Origin: Saprospiraceae bacterium
GTDB lineage: Bacteria; Bacteroidota; Bacteroidia; Chitinophagales; Saprospiraceae
Direction of reading: 5' to 3'
Length of the DNA stretch: 24,576 bases
NCBI GenBank assembly: GCA_027031145.1
Contig: JALVEG010000474.1
Span: 1-24,576 of the forward strand
The translations under genes and the position numbers were made by a program. Shown here piece after piece: positions 1 to 7,943 of this stretch. The stretch's first letter is position 1, and each line of letters starts with the position of its first letter. Under the pieces are notes generated by a model, which made no database searches, was not told the DNA's origin, and saw only the letters and a list, made by a program, of their open reading frames with translations.

Positions 1-619
1 CTTGAATAATCAATGTTGGTATTTCGATCCTGTTGAGTTTGGAAGTGATATTCCAGTTTTTCATTCCTTCACTAAGCCAGAGATTTGACCAGTCCGAATA
101 AAGAGTTTCGGTTTTATCTCCATGATATTTTTTTAGTTTTTGGATAATAGCAGGAGTATTTTTCAGAGTGTTTTTGATACCTTCGACTGTTTTCTCTTCA
201 TTCAATACATGAGTAGCCTCTGCTATAATAGCAACAGGATTTGGCATATGTATGTTTGCTGCAAAGAGCAATGCAATAGTTCCACCGTCACTATGCCCGT
301 AAAGTATAAAACTGTTTAAATTGTATTTGGTGATAACCTGTGGTAATGTTGATAATGCTTCATCTGCAAAAAAAATCTTTGTTAAAGGTTTATATCTTTT
401 GGAGGATTTACCATGACCTTGTCTGTCATACAACAGAACATTACATCCTGTTTTTTCAACCAGCTTAAGAGGAAAATCTTTCCATTGTGTAACAGACCCT
501 AGTGCATCATGAAGCATTATGATAGTAGGTTTGCTATTATTTTCATCAACAACGATATGTTTTGTCCATATCTTTTGTCCGCAAACGGATATATGTTTTT
601 CAGATATATTCATGCTCAT
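1..619 (-). CDS. Alpha/beta hydrolase, C-terminus beyond window edge
   Basis: This reads as an alpha/beta-hydrolase-fold enzyme of the proline iminopeptidase/lipase/esterase kind; the substrate cannot be told. Counting from the second ATG (613), it shows the early oxyanion-hole strand IIMLHDALGS (31-40), the strand and turn LLYDRQGHGKS (60-70), and the nucleophile elbow GHSDGG with Ser108. The last visible strand, IPTLIIQ, normally precedes the catalytic Asp, so the Asp and His regions lie outside the window. No signal peptide is visible, so it is probably cytoplasmic. Two in-frame ATGs, at 619 and 613, directly follow a stop codon, so the start is fixed within two codons. A promoter lies on the far side of a palindromic repeat at 649-810, which would make that repeat the mRNA leader. 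The fold is secure; the specific function is unknown. Confidence 0.85.
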   Translation of the reverse strand, partial: MSMNISEKHISVCGQKIWTKHIVVDENNSKPTIIMLHDALGSVTQWKDFPLKLVEKTGCNVLLYDRQGHGKSSKRYKPLTKIFFADEALSTLPQVITKYNLNSFILYGHSDGGTIALLFAANIHMPNPVAIIAEATHVLNEEKTVEGIKNTLKNTPAIIQKLKKYHGDKTETLYSDWSNLWLSEGMKNWNITSKLNRIEIPTLIIQ

Positions 620-648
620 TCAAATGGATTATTCTACAATTCGGATTT

Positions 649-810
649 ATACCAAATAAATTTTAGAATGACGTATAAATATTTAAGAATTAATTTTTCA
701 AAATTGAGTTAAAAAACGCAGGCATAGCCATAGCTACGGCGAGTATTTTTAACGAAAATATTGGAAAATTAAAATTGAATATATGCGTCATTTTGGAGTT
801 TATTTGGTAT
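649..810. repeat. Palindromic MITE-like element, 162 bp
   Basis: The ends are a perfect inverted pair, ATACCAAATAAA at 649-660 and TTTATTTGGTAT at 799-810. Inside, the arms remain complementary with mismatches (AGAATGACGTATA against TATGCGTCATTTT) down to a centre with GCATAGC and GCTACGGC. No transposase is encoded and I could not find a convincing target duplication. The element lies between the hydrolase start and its predicted promoter. Confidence 0.7.
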
Positions 811-1428
811 CATACAAATATAATCAAAATCAGGATAATAATCAAGTTATGAATAAGCTTTGTTGCAATGTTTAGAATAATATCAAATAATATTTAAATA
901 CAATATATCTATTCAAATTTAACATATTCGTTAAGTGATTGACAAACAGTGTAATAAAAACAAAATACAAATAGAAAATATTTGATTATCTACCCAATTA
1001 TCAATATCCAAAATATTTTAAAAATAGAACACGGATGACACTGATTGTACTGATTTTCGCAGATTTAATCAATTTATAATCTTCATATATACTATGAAAT
1101 ATCGTTTATTGTCAACAAGTTATTAAAGTGTGAAATTTCAATATTCATATTTGGAATAAATGCTTCAAAAATATAAAAAAAACCAATTATAGAATTTATT
1201 TTTGGTTATTTCTCCTCTGAAAACAGAGAATATTCCAATTATAAAACGTATATTTAAGTGTAAGAAAATCTATTGCTATAATCGGTAGAGAAGAATAAAA
1301 AGGGAAAATGAAAGCTGCTTTCATCTGGGAAGTCGGAATTTTTAGAAATAGTAGATTCACAGTTAACATTGAAAGATTTAATTCAGCCAAAATCGTTAAA
1401 GATGATAAATTGAATGCATTTATTATTT
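811..1428. other. AT-rich intergenic spacer, no supported gene
   Basis: I see no convincing coding region. The spacer holds the hydrolase promoter at its left end and a short periodic stretch at about 1029-1070, in which GATT/GATG words follow AC or GC dinucleotides every 9-10 bases (GGATGACACTGATTGTACTG and onward). A plus-strand reading frame starts at 1308 behind a purine-rich AAAGGGAAA and ends inside the next repeat at 1460 (50 codons); it has no recognisable domain and is not called as a gene. Confidence 0.5.
815..845 (-). promoter_or_regulatory. Bacteroidetes-type promoter for the hydrolase
   Basis: On the minus strand a TATATTTG box (822-815) fits the Bacteroidetes -7 consensus TAnnTTTG, and a TTG (845-843) lies exactly 20 bases upstream. 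Transcription would start at about 808-811, at the edge of the palindromic element. The placement is inferred from consensus matching only. Confidence 0.5.
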
Positions 1429-1590
1429 GTAACTACTCAGGTAGGGTGCTTTTGAGATGAAAAAATTCTATTTTTTTGTCAGAAGAAGCTTATTTTTTGA
1501 AGGCGTAGTGGAGCTACGTCGAAAAAAATAGCTGAAATATGGCAAAAAAAGAGTTTTTTTCAATCAAAATGACTCTACCTGAGTAGTTAC
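1429..1590. mobile_element. MITE-like palindrome with 8-bp target duplication
   Basis: The termini are perfect 16-bp inverted repeats, GTAACTACTCAGGTAG (1429-1444) and CTACCTGAGTAGTTAC (1575-1590). The element is flanked on both sides by the identical octamer TATTATTT (1421-1428 and 1591-1598), as expected of a target duplication. The arms are imperfectly complementary along their length and the centre is a GGCGTAGTGGAGCTACGTCG hairpin. There is no coding capacity, so it would be mobilised in trans. It is the best preserved copy of a family also seen at 6873, 14351, 14681 and 23697. Confidence 0.85.
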
Positions 1591-1667
1591 TATTATTTAA
1601 TATTTTAATTTGCCGCACTAAATATTGAAATCTGTATAGATTAAGTTGGTTATTCCATAATGTCCAC

Positions 1668-1698
1668 TTGTTTTTTTTATTAAATAGTTGTACCTTTG
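1668..1698 (+). promoter_or_regulatory. Bacteroidetes-type promoter for rmuC
   Basis: TTG at 668-670 of this kilobase (1668-1670), a 20-base spacer, and TACCTTTG at 1691-1698 match the -33/-7 layout of Bacteroidetes housekeeping promoters. The box lies about 36 bases before the rmuC start codon at 1735. Confidence 0.6.
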
Positions 1699-1734
1699 GT
1701 TTAATTCTAAAAAAACTTCACATATTACTTATAT

Positions 1735-3027
1735 ATGATTCAAAACATTGATTATATGCTGTTAATAGGTATTCCAATTATAATAGTGACTGCTTTATTA
1801 TCATATCTATTGACCCGGATACATTTTCAAAATAAAATTTCTAAATTAAAATACATTCATTCTTCTTTTGAAAAAGAAAAATTTAATGAAATATCAAATC
1901 TAAAGCAGGAAATAACAATTAAAGAATCGGAATTGAAAAATATCGCTTCTCAGTGGAAAAAAGATATTGAAAGATGGGAAGAAAAATGGCAGGAGGAACA
2001 AAAAAGGCTGAAGGAAAAAGAAGAAATTTTCCGCAAAGAATTTGAAAATCTGGCAAACAAAATACTGGAAGATAAATCCCGGAAATTCACACAACAAAAT
2101 AAAGAAAATCTCGATCAAATACTTAATCCTTTTAAAGAAAAAATGGAAGAATTCAAACAAAAGGTAGAAAGGGTCGATAAAGATAGTTTTGGCAGACATA
2201 AGGAAATGAAAGAGCAACTCAATCAGCTTAAGGATATGAACCAAAGACTGAGTCAGGATGCGATCAATCTTACAAAAGCTTTGAAAGGAGACAGCAAAAC
2301 CCAAGGCATTTGGGGTGAAGCAATATTAAATAGTTTATTAGAAAAATCCGGATTGGAAAAAGGAAGGGAGTATTTTGTACAGGAAAGTTACAAAGCAAAT
2401 GATCATGAAGACAGGCAACGATTGCAACCTGATGTAATAATTCATCTCCCTGATAATAAAAGAATGATAATTGATTCAAAAGTATCCCTTTCTGCTTATG
2501 AACGCTACATCAATTCCGAAGATAAAGATGAAGAGTCCAATAATATTAAACAACACCATATTTCTGTCAAAACCCATATAAATGAACTGAGTAAAAAAAG
2601 ATATGAAGATCTTCTCGAAGGATTAACTCCAGAATTCGTTTTAATGTTTATACCGGTAGAACCGGCTTTTTCTCTTGCTATCAGGGAAGAACCATCTTTG
2701 TATAATACAGCTTTTGAAAAGAATATAGTAATTGTTACTCCATCTACTCTTCTTGCAACCCTGAAAATTGTTGACAGTATGTGGCAAAATGAAAAACAAA
2801 GGCAAAATGCTTTCGAGATTGCAAAAGAAGCAGGCGCCCTTTATGATAAATTTCATGGATTGATAGAAGATTTGATAAATATGGGCAATAAACTTGATAA
2901 AGCAAGAGACAGTTACAATGATGTGATGAATAAACTGTCAAAAGGACGGGGAAATCTTATAAAAAAAGTAGAAAATCTTAAAACATTAGGGGCTAAAGCA
3001 AAAAAACAATTACCGGAAAAGATATAA
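1735..3027 (+). CDS. rmuC: RmuC family DNA recombination protein
   Basis: RmuC proteins limit DNA inversions and rearrangements at repeats and are regarded as membrane-anchored nucleases with a PD-(D/E)XK-like core. The 430 residues open with one membrane helix (about 8-27), continue with a long charged coiled coil (about 35-175), and then show the family signatures GDSKTQGIWGE (185-195), QPDVIIHLPD (231-240) and IIDSKVSLSAYERY (245-258). The Asp of PDV and the Asp and Lys of DSK fit nuclease-site residues. The length is normal for the family (E. coli RmuC is 475). A canonical promoter precedes it and the next gene starts 62 bases on, so it may be transcribed alone. Its presence in a repeat-rich neighbourhood is suggestive but may be coincidence. 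The family call is firm. Confidence 0.93.
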   Translation: MIQNIDYMLLIGIPIIIVTALLSYLLTRIHFQNKISKLKYIHSSFEKEKFNEISNLKQEITIKESELKNIASQWKKDIERWEEKWQEEQKRLKEKEEIFRKEFENLANKILEDKSRKFTQQNKENLDQILNPFKEKMEEFKQKVERVDKDSFGRHKEMKEQLNQLKDMNQRLSQDAINLTKALKGDSKTQGIWGEAILNSLLEKSGLEKGREYFVQESYKANDHEDRQRLQPDVIIHLPDNKRMIIDSKVSLSAYERYINSEDKDEESNNIKQHHISVKTHINELSKKRYEDLLEGLTPEFVLMFIPVEPAFSLAIREEPSLYNTAFEKNIVIVTPSTLLATLKIVDSMWQNEKQRQNAFEIAKEAGALYDKFHGLIEDLINMGNKLDKARDSYNDVMNKLSKGRGNLIKKVENLKTLGAKAKKQLPEKI

Positions 3028-3089
3028 TTAATTACAAACGATGTAGAATAATTTTTGAATTATATTTATTAATCTTTAAACAAAAAATC

Positions 3090-4505
3090 ATGAAATCTAA
3101 ACAGCGACCATTAATTCTTTCTTTAGTACTATTGTTATTCTTTGCGCTAAATGCAGATGCTCAGTTCGGAAATTTGAAAAATAAAATTAAAAGCTCGAGA
3201 AATAAACTACCAAAAAATAAAACAGAAAAAAAACAAGACAAGAAGACAACTGAAGACGCCACCTTAACAGGAAGGATTTGGTATGTTTCCATTTCAAAAG
3301 GTAAAAACAGAAATCCGGGAACAATAGATCAGCCCTTGAAAAATATAGATAAAGCAATAAAGAAATCAAAAACAGGTGATGAGATCTTTATCGCAGGCGG
3401 TAAATATATGGGAACATTCAAAATTGGATATCTGGAATCGGATAAACCGTTAAAATTATACGGCAGTTGGGATGAAGGATTTACCAAACAGGATATTATC
3501 AATCACCCAACAGTATTTCAACCAGATAATGCAAGTGGAGGTAAGTCGAGAAAAGCAATGCTGAGATTTACAAAAAATGTGGAAAATACTGTAATAGACG
3601 GCATAGTTTGGGATAGCGGTGAAAGAAATCTTTATGATCCAAAGAAAGGATTTGTTGAAGGCGTGGAAGGTGGCCTGATGAGATTGCCTACCGAACCGTT
3701 AAAAGGATTTAACAGTACCGTGGGAGAACCCCTGATTTCTTTTAGAAGTTCTTCAAGAGGAGGAAATATTACGATCAGTAATTGTGTTTTTGTAAATGGT
3801 GCTTCTTTTGCTATTCAGGCTGGCTTACATTCCGGAACATTTAAAGTCATAAATAATGTTTTTGTAGCAAACAGAATGGCTGCTATTGAGATATACGGTA
3901 CTTGTCCGGGTAGTAAAGAGAGAAGAAATATGGTTTCCTGTGGAGAAGTGGAAATTGCCAATAATACGATTCTTTTTACCTGGAGCCGGTTAAAAGATTA
4001 TCTGGATATGGGATATGGGGTAAGGATCATGACAAAATTAAAGTATGATATCCATGATAATATTATCGGTGCAAATATAATGGGTGGTATTGATAACTCC
4101 AGATTCTGTAAAGATGAATATATTAAAATCGATAATAATATATTATTTGGGAATAAAGGAGGTGATCTGTATTATACTCCTGAGAGCAATACCAAACTTC
4201 AACTAACCGTGGATGAATTTGAAGACCTGGAATTTGAAAGTGTATCAGGCAATAAAGGTGAAGCTCCCGATATCAATGTTAATAAGGCTTATTTAAAGGG
4301 TTTTTATAGTGCAAGGTATAATGAAACTACCAACTACGACCCTAATTCTGCTGTAAATCAGTGGTCAAGAGCTCTCGGATTGAACCAGCAGGGAACTATG
4401 ACATCAAATGCAACAATGTTTATGAACAAATATCCCTGGAAAGAAACTTTACTGCTTTTTGGTGCAACAAATGAAGCAGGAGCACAAATTCCAAAATCAA
4501 AATAA
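3090..4505 (+). CDS. Secreted right-handed beta-helix (DUF1565-like) protein
   Basis: An exported protein of 471 residues with unknown function. A signal peptide (1-25, ending ALNADAQ) is followed by a Lys-rich linker (28-55). The segment WYVSISKGKNRNPGTIDQPL (64-83) with NIDKAIKKSKTGDEIFIAGGKY (85-106, quoted here in outline) is the typical opening of DUF1565/parallel beta-helix proteins. The following region (about 155-370) has repeated short strands with Asn-Asn turns (ITISNCVFVNG, KVINNVFVANR, VEIANNTILF, IKIDNNILFGN), the mark of a parallel beta-helix. No T9SS sorting domain is visible at the C-terminus, so it is probably periplasmic or released. A hairpin and the CotH gene follow. Members of this fold often bind or cleave polysaccharide, but I see no catalytic motif that proves it. 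Confidence 0.75.
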   Translation: MKSKQRPLILSLVLLLFFALNADAQFGNLKNKIKSSRNKLPKNKTEKKQDKKTTEDATLTGRIWYVSISKGKNRNPGTIDQPLKNIDKAIKKSKTGDEIFIAGGKYMGTFKIGYLESDKPLKLYGSWDEGFTKQDIINHPTVFQPDNASGGKSRKAMLRFTKNVENTVIDGIVWDSGERNLYDPKKGFVEGVEGGLMRLPTEPLKGFNSTVGEPLISFRSSSRGGNITISNCVFVNGASFAIQAGLHSGTFKVINNVFVANRMAAIEIYGTCPGSKERRNMVSCGEVEIANNTILFTWSRLKDYLDMGYGVRIMTKLKYDIHDNIIGANIMGGIDNSRFCKDEYIKIDNNILFGNKGGDLYYTPESNTKLQLTVDEFEDLEFESVSGNKGEAPDINVNKAYLKGFYSARYNETTNYDPNSAVNQWSRALGLNQQGTMTSNATMFMNKYPWKETLLLFGATNEAGAQIPKSK

Positions 4506-4530
4506 TTGTCTTGTAACCAATATTGTCATT

Positions 4531-4569
4531 TGCAAGTTACGTTTTTTTCATTAAAAAATGTAACTTGCA
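4531..4569 (+). terminator. Stem-loop between beta-helix and CotH genes
   Basis: TGCAAGTTAC (4531-4540) and GTAACTTGCA (4560-4569) form a perfect 10-bp stem that can extend with T-run against A-run pairs towards the loop. It begins 25 bases after the stop of the upstream gene and ends five bases before the CotH start codon. It has no U-tract after the stem, so it could be an mRNA-processing or translation-control hairpin rather than a true terminator. Confidence 0.45.
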
Positions 4570-4574
4570 TTATT

Positions 4575-6872
4575 ATGATGAAATATAGATTTATTTATTT
4601 ACTGCTTTTATATTTTAATTTAGGGTTTAGCCAAACTCCTTTCCCTGATAACGGAAAACTATTTCAAGATACTATAATCCCGAAAATCGAAATAATAATT
4701 AATCCCGATTCATTACAAGAGATACTGAAATATGAAAACAAATGGAGCGATCATGAATTTAAAGCAGATTTTATTTTCAAGGACAATTCAGGAAATGATA
4801 CTATCAAAGAAGTAGGATTTAGATTAAGAGGAAATACTTCGCGGAAATCAAAGAAAAAATCATTCAAAATATCGTTCAATACATTTAAGAAGGGTAGAAA
4901 ATTTTATGGTGTCGAAAAGCTTAATCTTAACGGGGAACATAACGATCCATCAATTGTAAGATCAAAATTTTGTACAGATCTGGCTGATCAAATGGGAATA
5001 ATTGCTCCGAGAGCAAATCATGTTATGCTTTATATCAACGGAGATTACTATGGTTTGTATATCAACGTAGAACATATTGATGAGGAATTTGTGAAACTCA
5101 GGTATGGAAACAATGGAGGAAATCTCTACAAATGCCTTTATCCTGCGGACCTCAATTATTGGGGAAATAAGGGTGATTATTACAAAAAAGAAGCAAATGG
5201 AAGAAGAATCTACGATCTGAAAACAAATAAAGATGTAGATGATTATTCGGATTTAGCCTTGTTCATTAAAGTATTAAACACTACAAGTGATAAGGATTTC
5301 ATGTGTGAAATGGAAAAGATATTCGATGTTGATTCTTATCTGAAAGTTATGGCTTTTGATATACTCACTGCAAATTGGGATGGTTATATCTTTAATAAAA
5401 ACAACTTCTACCTGTATCATGATCAAAAAACGGGAAAATTCAAATATATTATTTATGATCTCGATAATACATTTGGAATCGATTGGTTTGGTATCGACTG
5501 GGCAAAAAGAAATATATATGAATGGTCTCGTGATTCTCAAAAAAGACCTCTTTACAAGCGTATTTTGGATCAAAAAATATATAGAAGCAGATTTACATCT
5601 TATATGAAAGAGATAATCGATTCGATATACCAAACTCAGAAATTAAATGAATATCTGGATAAAAAGAAAGATCTTATTTCTGAAGCAGCGTTGATGGATC
5701 AATACAGAACTTTGGATTATGGATTTACTTTTCAGGATTTTTTAGACTCATATGATATAGCTCCGGGATATGATCATGTGCCGATTGGAATAAAACAATT
5801 TTTAAGTGCACGAAGATTTTGGGCAAATGAACAACTGGAAATCAATAAACTGTTACCGGATATTGGTTCAGATAAAATAATATTTGATCAAAACAACGAA
5901 ACCTTTCAGATAATTGTTGAAATTGATAATAACCAATTACTATCTAAAATCGAACTCAGCTATCGATTTAATAATGGTGAATTTGAGTATTTGGAATTAA
6001 ATGATCTCGGGCAAAATGGTGATGTGATAATGAATGACGGTATTTATTCTTCTCCTTCAATTTCATCTGCCGGCAATAAATATTTACATTATTATCTTTC
6101 GATTACAGACAAAAAGGATTTTGAATTTAATGAGCCGGCATGTGATTATAAAGCATTTTATTTCCCCGAATCAGGTTTAGATCTTGCTATTAACGAGTTT
6201 ATGGCAAGCAATGATAATACTATTCAGGATGAAGCAGGAGAATATGATGATTGGCTTGAATTATACAATTATGGTTCGGATACGATTTTTCTTGGTGATA
6301 AATACCTGACTGATAATCAAAATAATAAAACAAAATGGAAAATGCCGGAACAATGGCTTTTACCAAATGAATTTATTCTTTTTTGGGCTGATAAAGATGA
6401 AGAGCAAGGCGAAAATCATTGCAATTTCAAGTTGAGTGCCGATGGCGAATATATCGGAATATTTAATTCCGGTTCAACCGGATATGAAATGATAGATGAA
6501 ATATCTTTTGACAAGCAGAAGAAAGATGTCTCAATGGGAAGATATCCTGATGGAACAGGTGAATTTGGTTTTATGGATCCAACACCCGGATTTTCAAACA
6601 ATATTTTAAGTGAAAAAGATATTTTAACAGATACAGATTTTAAAATTATTCCTAATCCGGCAAATACTGTATTGACTTTGAGTTTTTCTGATCATATTAG
6701 CGATAAATCCATTATAAACATCATAGATATTAATGGAAATATTTTAAAAAATATAATAAACGATCAAAGCAAAAGTATCTCAGTCGATGTTTCAAAATTG
6801 CCTGCCGGAACGTATTTTATCAGAGTTATTAATAAAAAAAATATTTCAATCTCAAGTTTTATAAAAATTTAA
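4575..6872 (+). CDS. Secreted CotH-kinase/lamin-tail protein with T9SS sorting domain
   Basis: A 765-residue cell-surface or secreted protein. From ATG 4575: signal peptide (1-19, ending LGFSQ); a CotH-type atypical kinase domain (about 40-420) with the conserved FRLRGNTSRKSKKKSFKI block (82-99), GVEKLNLNGEHNDPSIVRSK (112-131), NWDGY (267-271) with NNFYLY (276-281), and YIIYDLDNTFG (291-301); a beta-rich linker (430-530); a lamin-tail domain (about 535-680, with INEFMASN and DDWLELYN); and a C-terminal type A Por sorting domain (about 688-765, with PNPANTVLTL and LPAGTYFIRV). Asp269, Asn277, Asp295 and Asp297 are the likely ATP/metal-site residues by analogy with CotH. An upstream in-frame TTG at 4506 exists, but only the ATG gives a signal peptide at the N-terminus. 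A MITE-like element begins right after the stop codon. Confidence 0.88.
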   Translation: MMKYRFIYLLLLYFNLGFSQTPFPDNGKLFQDTIIPKIEIIINPDSLQEILKYENKWSDHEFKADFIFKDNSGNDTIKEVGFRLRGNTSRKSKKKSFKISFNTFKKGRKFYGVEKLNLNGEHNDPSIVRSKFCTDLADQMGIIAPRANHVMLYINGDYYGLYINVEHIDEEFVKLRYGNNGGNLYKCLYPADLNYWGNKGDYYKKEANGRRIYDLKTNKDVDDYSDLALFIKVLNTTSDKDFMCEMEKIFDVDSYLKVMAFDILTANWDGYIFNKNNFYLYHDQKTGKFKYIIYDLDNTFGIDWFGIDWAKRNIYEWSRDSQKRPLYKRILDQKIYRSRFTSYMKEIIDSIYQTQKLNEYLDKKKDLISEAALMDQYRTLDYGFTFQDFLDSYDIAPGYDHVPIGIKQFLSARRFWANEQLEINKLLPDIGSDKIIFDQNNETFQIIVEIDNNQLLSKIELSYRFNNGEFEYLELNDLGQNGDVIMNDGIYSSPSISSAGNKYLHYYLSITDKKDFEFNEPACDYKAFYFPESGLDLAINEFMASNDNTIQDEAGEYDDWLELYNYGSDTIFLGDKYLTDNQNNKTKWKMPEQWLLPNEFILFWADKDEEQGENHCNFKLSADGEYIGIFNSGSTGYEMIDEISFDKQKKDVSMGRYPDGTGEFGFMDPTPGFSNNILSEKDILTDTDFKIIPNPANTVLTLSFSDHISDKSIINIIDINGNILKNIINDQSKSISVDVSKLPAGTYFIRVINKKNISISSFIKI

Positions 6873-7034
6873 GTATCTACTCAGGGTATAAACACATGAA
6901 AAAAACAAAAATTATATAATATTTTCTGATTTTTATTTAACTTTGGGTAAAAGTTTTCAGGAACTATTTTGATAGAATACTTTTGAAATAAAAAAGTGTT
7001 TATTTCAGTCAAAATGATTCCGGAAGAGAGATTA
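6873..7034. repeat. Degraded copy of the 162-bp MITE-like family
   Basis: The left end GTATCTACTCAGGGTA matches 12-13 of 16 bases of the terminal repeat at 1429, and TCAAAATGATTC (7009-7020) matches the subterminal TCAAAATGACTC of the right arm. TAAACAC and GTGTTTA pair inside. The distance from left end to expected right end is about the same as in the intact copy. The outer right end is eroded and no target duplication is left. It fills the whole gap between the CotH stop codon and the acyltransferase operon. Confidence 0.6.
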
Positions 7035-7059
7035 TATATTAATTAAATTAATTTGGTAA

Positions 7060-7941
7060 ATGGGAGATCTTAAAATAACAAAGAAAACTATAGATCTAAG
7101 GGATGTTTTTAAGAAAAAAAGCCCCGGGCTTGCAAGGATAATTCCGGGATTTGTTTATAACTATCTGAGAAAAATCGTGCATGAAGATGAATCTAATGAA
7201 ATCTTATATGAAAACAAAGACAAATATGGATTGGATTTTGTCAGTGCTTCATTAAAAAAATTAAATACCGATATTAAGGTCTTTGGAATCGAAAATATTC
7301 CTAAAACCGGAAAAGTTACTTTGATAAGCAACCATCCCCTTGGCGGGCTGGATGGACTGGCTTTGATGGACACAGTCGGAAAAGTTAGAAATGATCTTTT
7401 CTTTTTAGCTAATGATATTCTGATGATCTTGCCAAACCTAAATCCCTTATTTGTACCTGTCAATAAACATGGAAGCAATCAGGAATACAGGGAAGTGCTG
7501 AATAAATCCTTTTCCGATGAAAATATAATCCTGATCTTTCCTGCAGGATTAGTATCACGAAAAATAAACGGGAAAGTACAGGATCTGGAATGGAAATATT
7601 CATTTTTGACACAATCAAAGAGAAACAAAAGAGATATTTTGCCTGTTTATATAGAAGCATATAACTCAAACAGATTTTATAATCTTGCTTATTGGAGAAA
7701 AAAAATCGGTATAAAAGTGAATCTGGAGATGTTTTTTTTAGTCGATGAGTTATTCAGATTCAAAAATAAAACAATTAAGATTTATATAGGCAAACCTATA
7801 TCATATAAAGTAATTGACAAAAGATTTAAAGTAAAAAAATGGGCTCTGATTTTTAGAAAATTCGTATATTCGTTGAAAAATAATCCGAATGCTAAGTTTG
7901 ATGATGATTTTATAAATACAGTTAAAAATGAAATCAAATAA
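7060..7941 (+). CDS. PlsC-like O-acyltransferase, likely aminolipid synthesis (GlsA/OlsA-like)
   Basis: A lysophospholipid-acyltransferase superfamily protein of 293 residues, expected to move an acyl chain onto a lipid hydroxyl at the inner membrane. The acceptor block is ISNHPLGGLDG (89-99). His92 and Asp98 are separated by five residues rather than the classical four, as in the subfamily whose block reads NHPxGxxDG. The third block is FPAGLVSR (160-167) instead of FPEGTRS, followed by LPVYIEAYNS. The next gene starts two bases after its stop and encodes an OlsB-type N-acyltransferase. That pairing is known from glycine-lipid (GlsB/GlsA, Bacteroides) and ornithine-lipid (OlsB/OlsA) synthesis, so this is probably the O-acylating second step. 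Phosphatidate synthesis is the main alternative. Confidence 0.8.
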   Translation: MGDLKITKKTIDLRDVFKKKSPGLARIIPGFVYNYLRKIVHEDESNEILYENKDKYGLDFVSASLKKLNTDIKVFGIENIPKTGKVTLISNHPLGGLDGLALMDTVGKVRNDLFFLANDILMILPNLNPLFVPVNKHGSNQEYREVLNKSFSDENIILIFPAGLVSRKINGKVQDLEWKYSFLTQSKRNKRDILPVYIEAYNSNRFYNLAYWRKKIGIKVNLEMFFLVDELFRFKNKTIKIYIGKPISYKVIDKRFKVKKWALIFRKFVYSLKNNPNAKFDDDFINTVKNEIK

Positions 7942-7943
7942 TT

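Noticed and set aside
1196..1390. 64-codon minus-strand frame in the rmuC upstream spacer
   Set aside because: No motif, no ribosome site and no conserved character; the opposite strand has an equally long frame.
4506..4574. Longer CotH protein starting at TTG 4506
   Set aside because: It would begin one base after the previous stop, run through a hairpin and put the signal peptide internally; ATG 4575 places it at the N-terminus.
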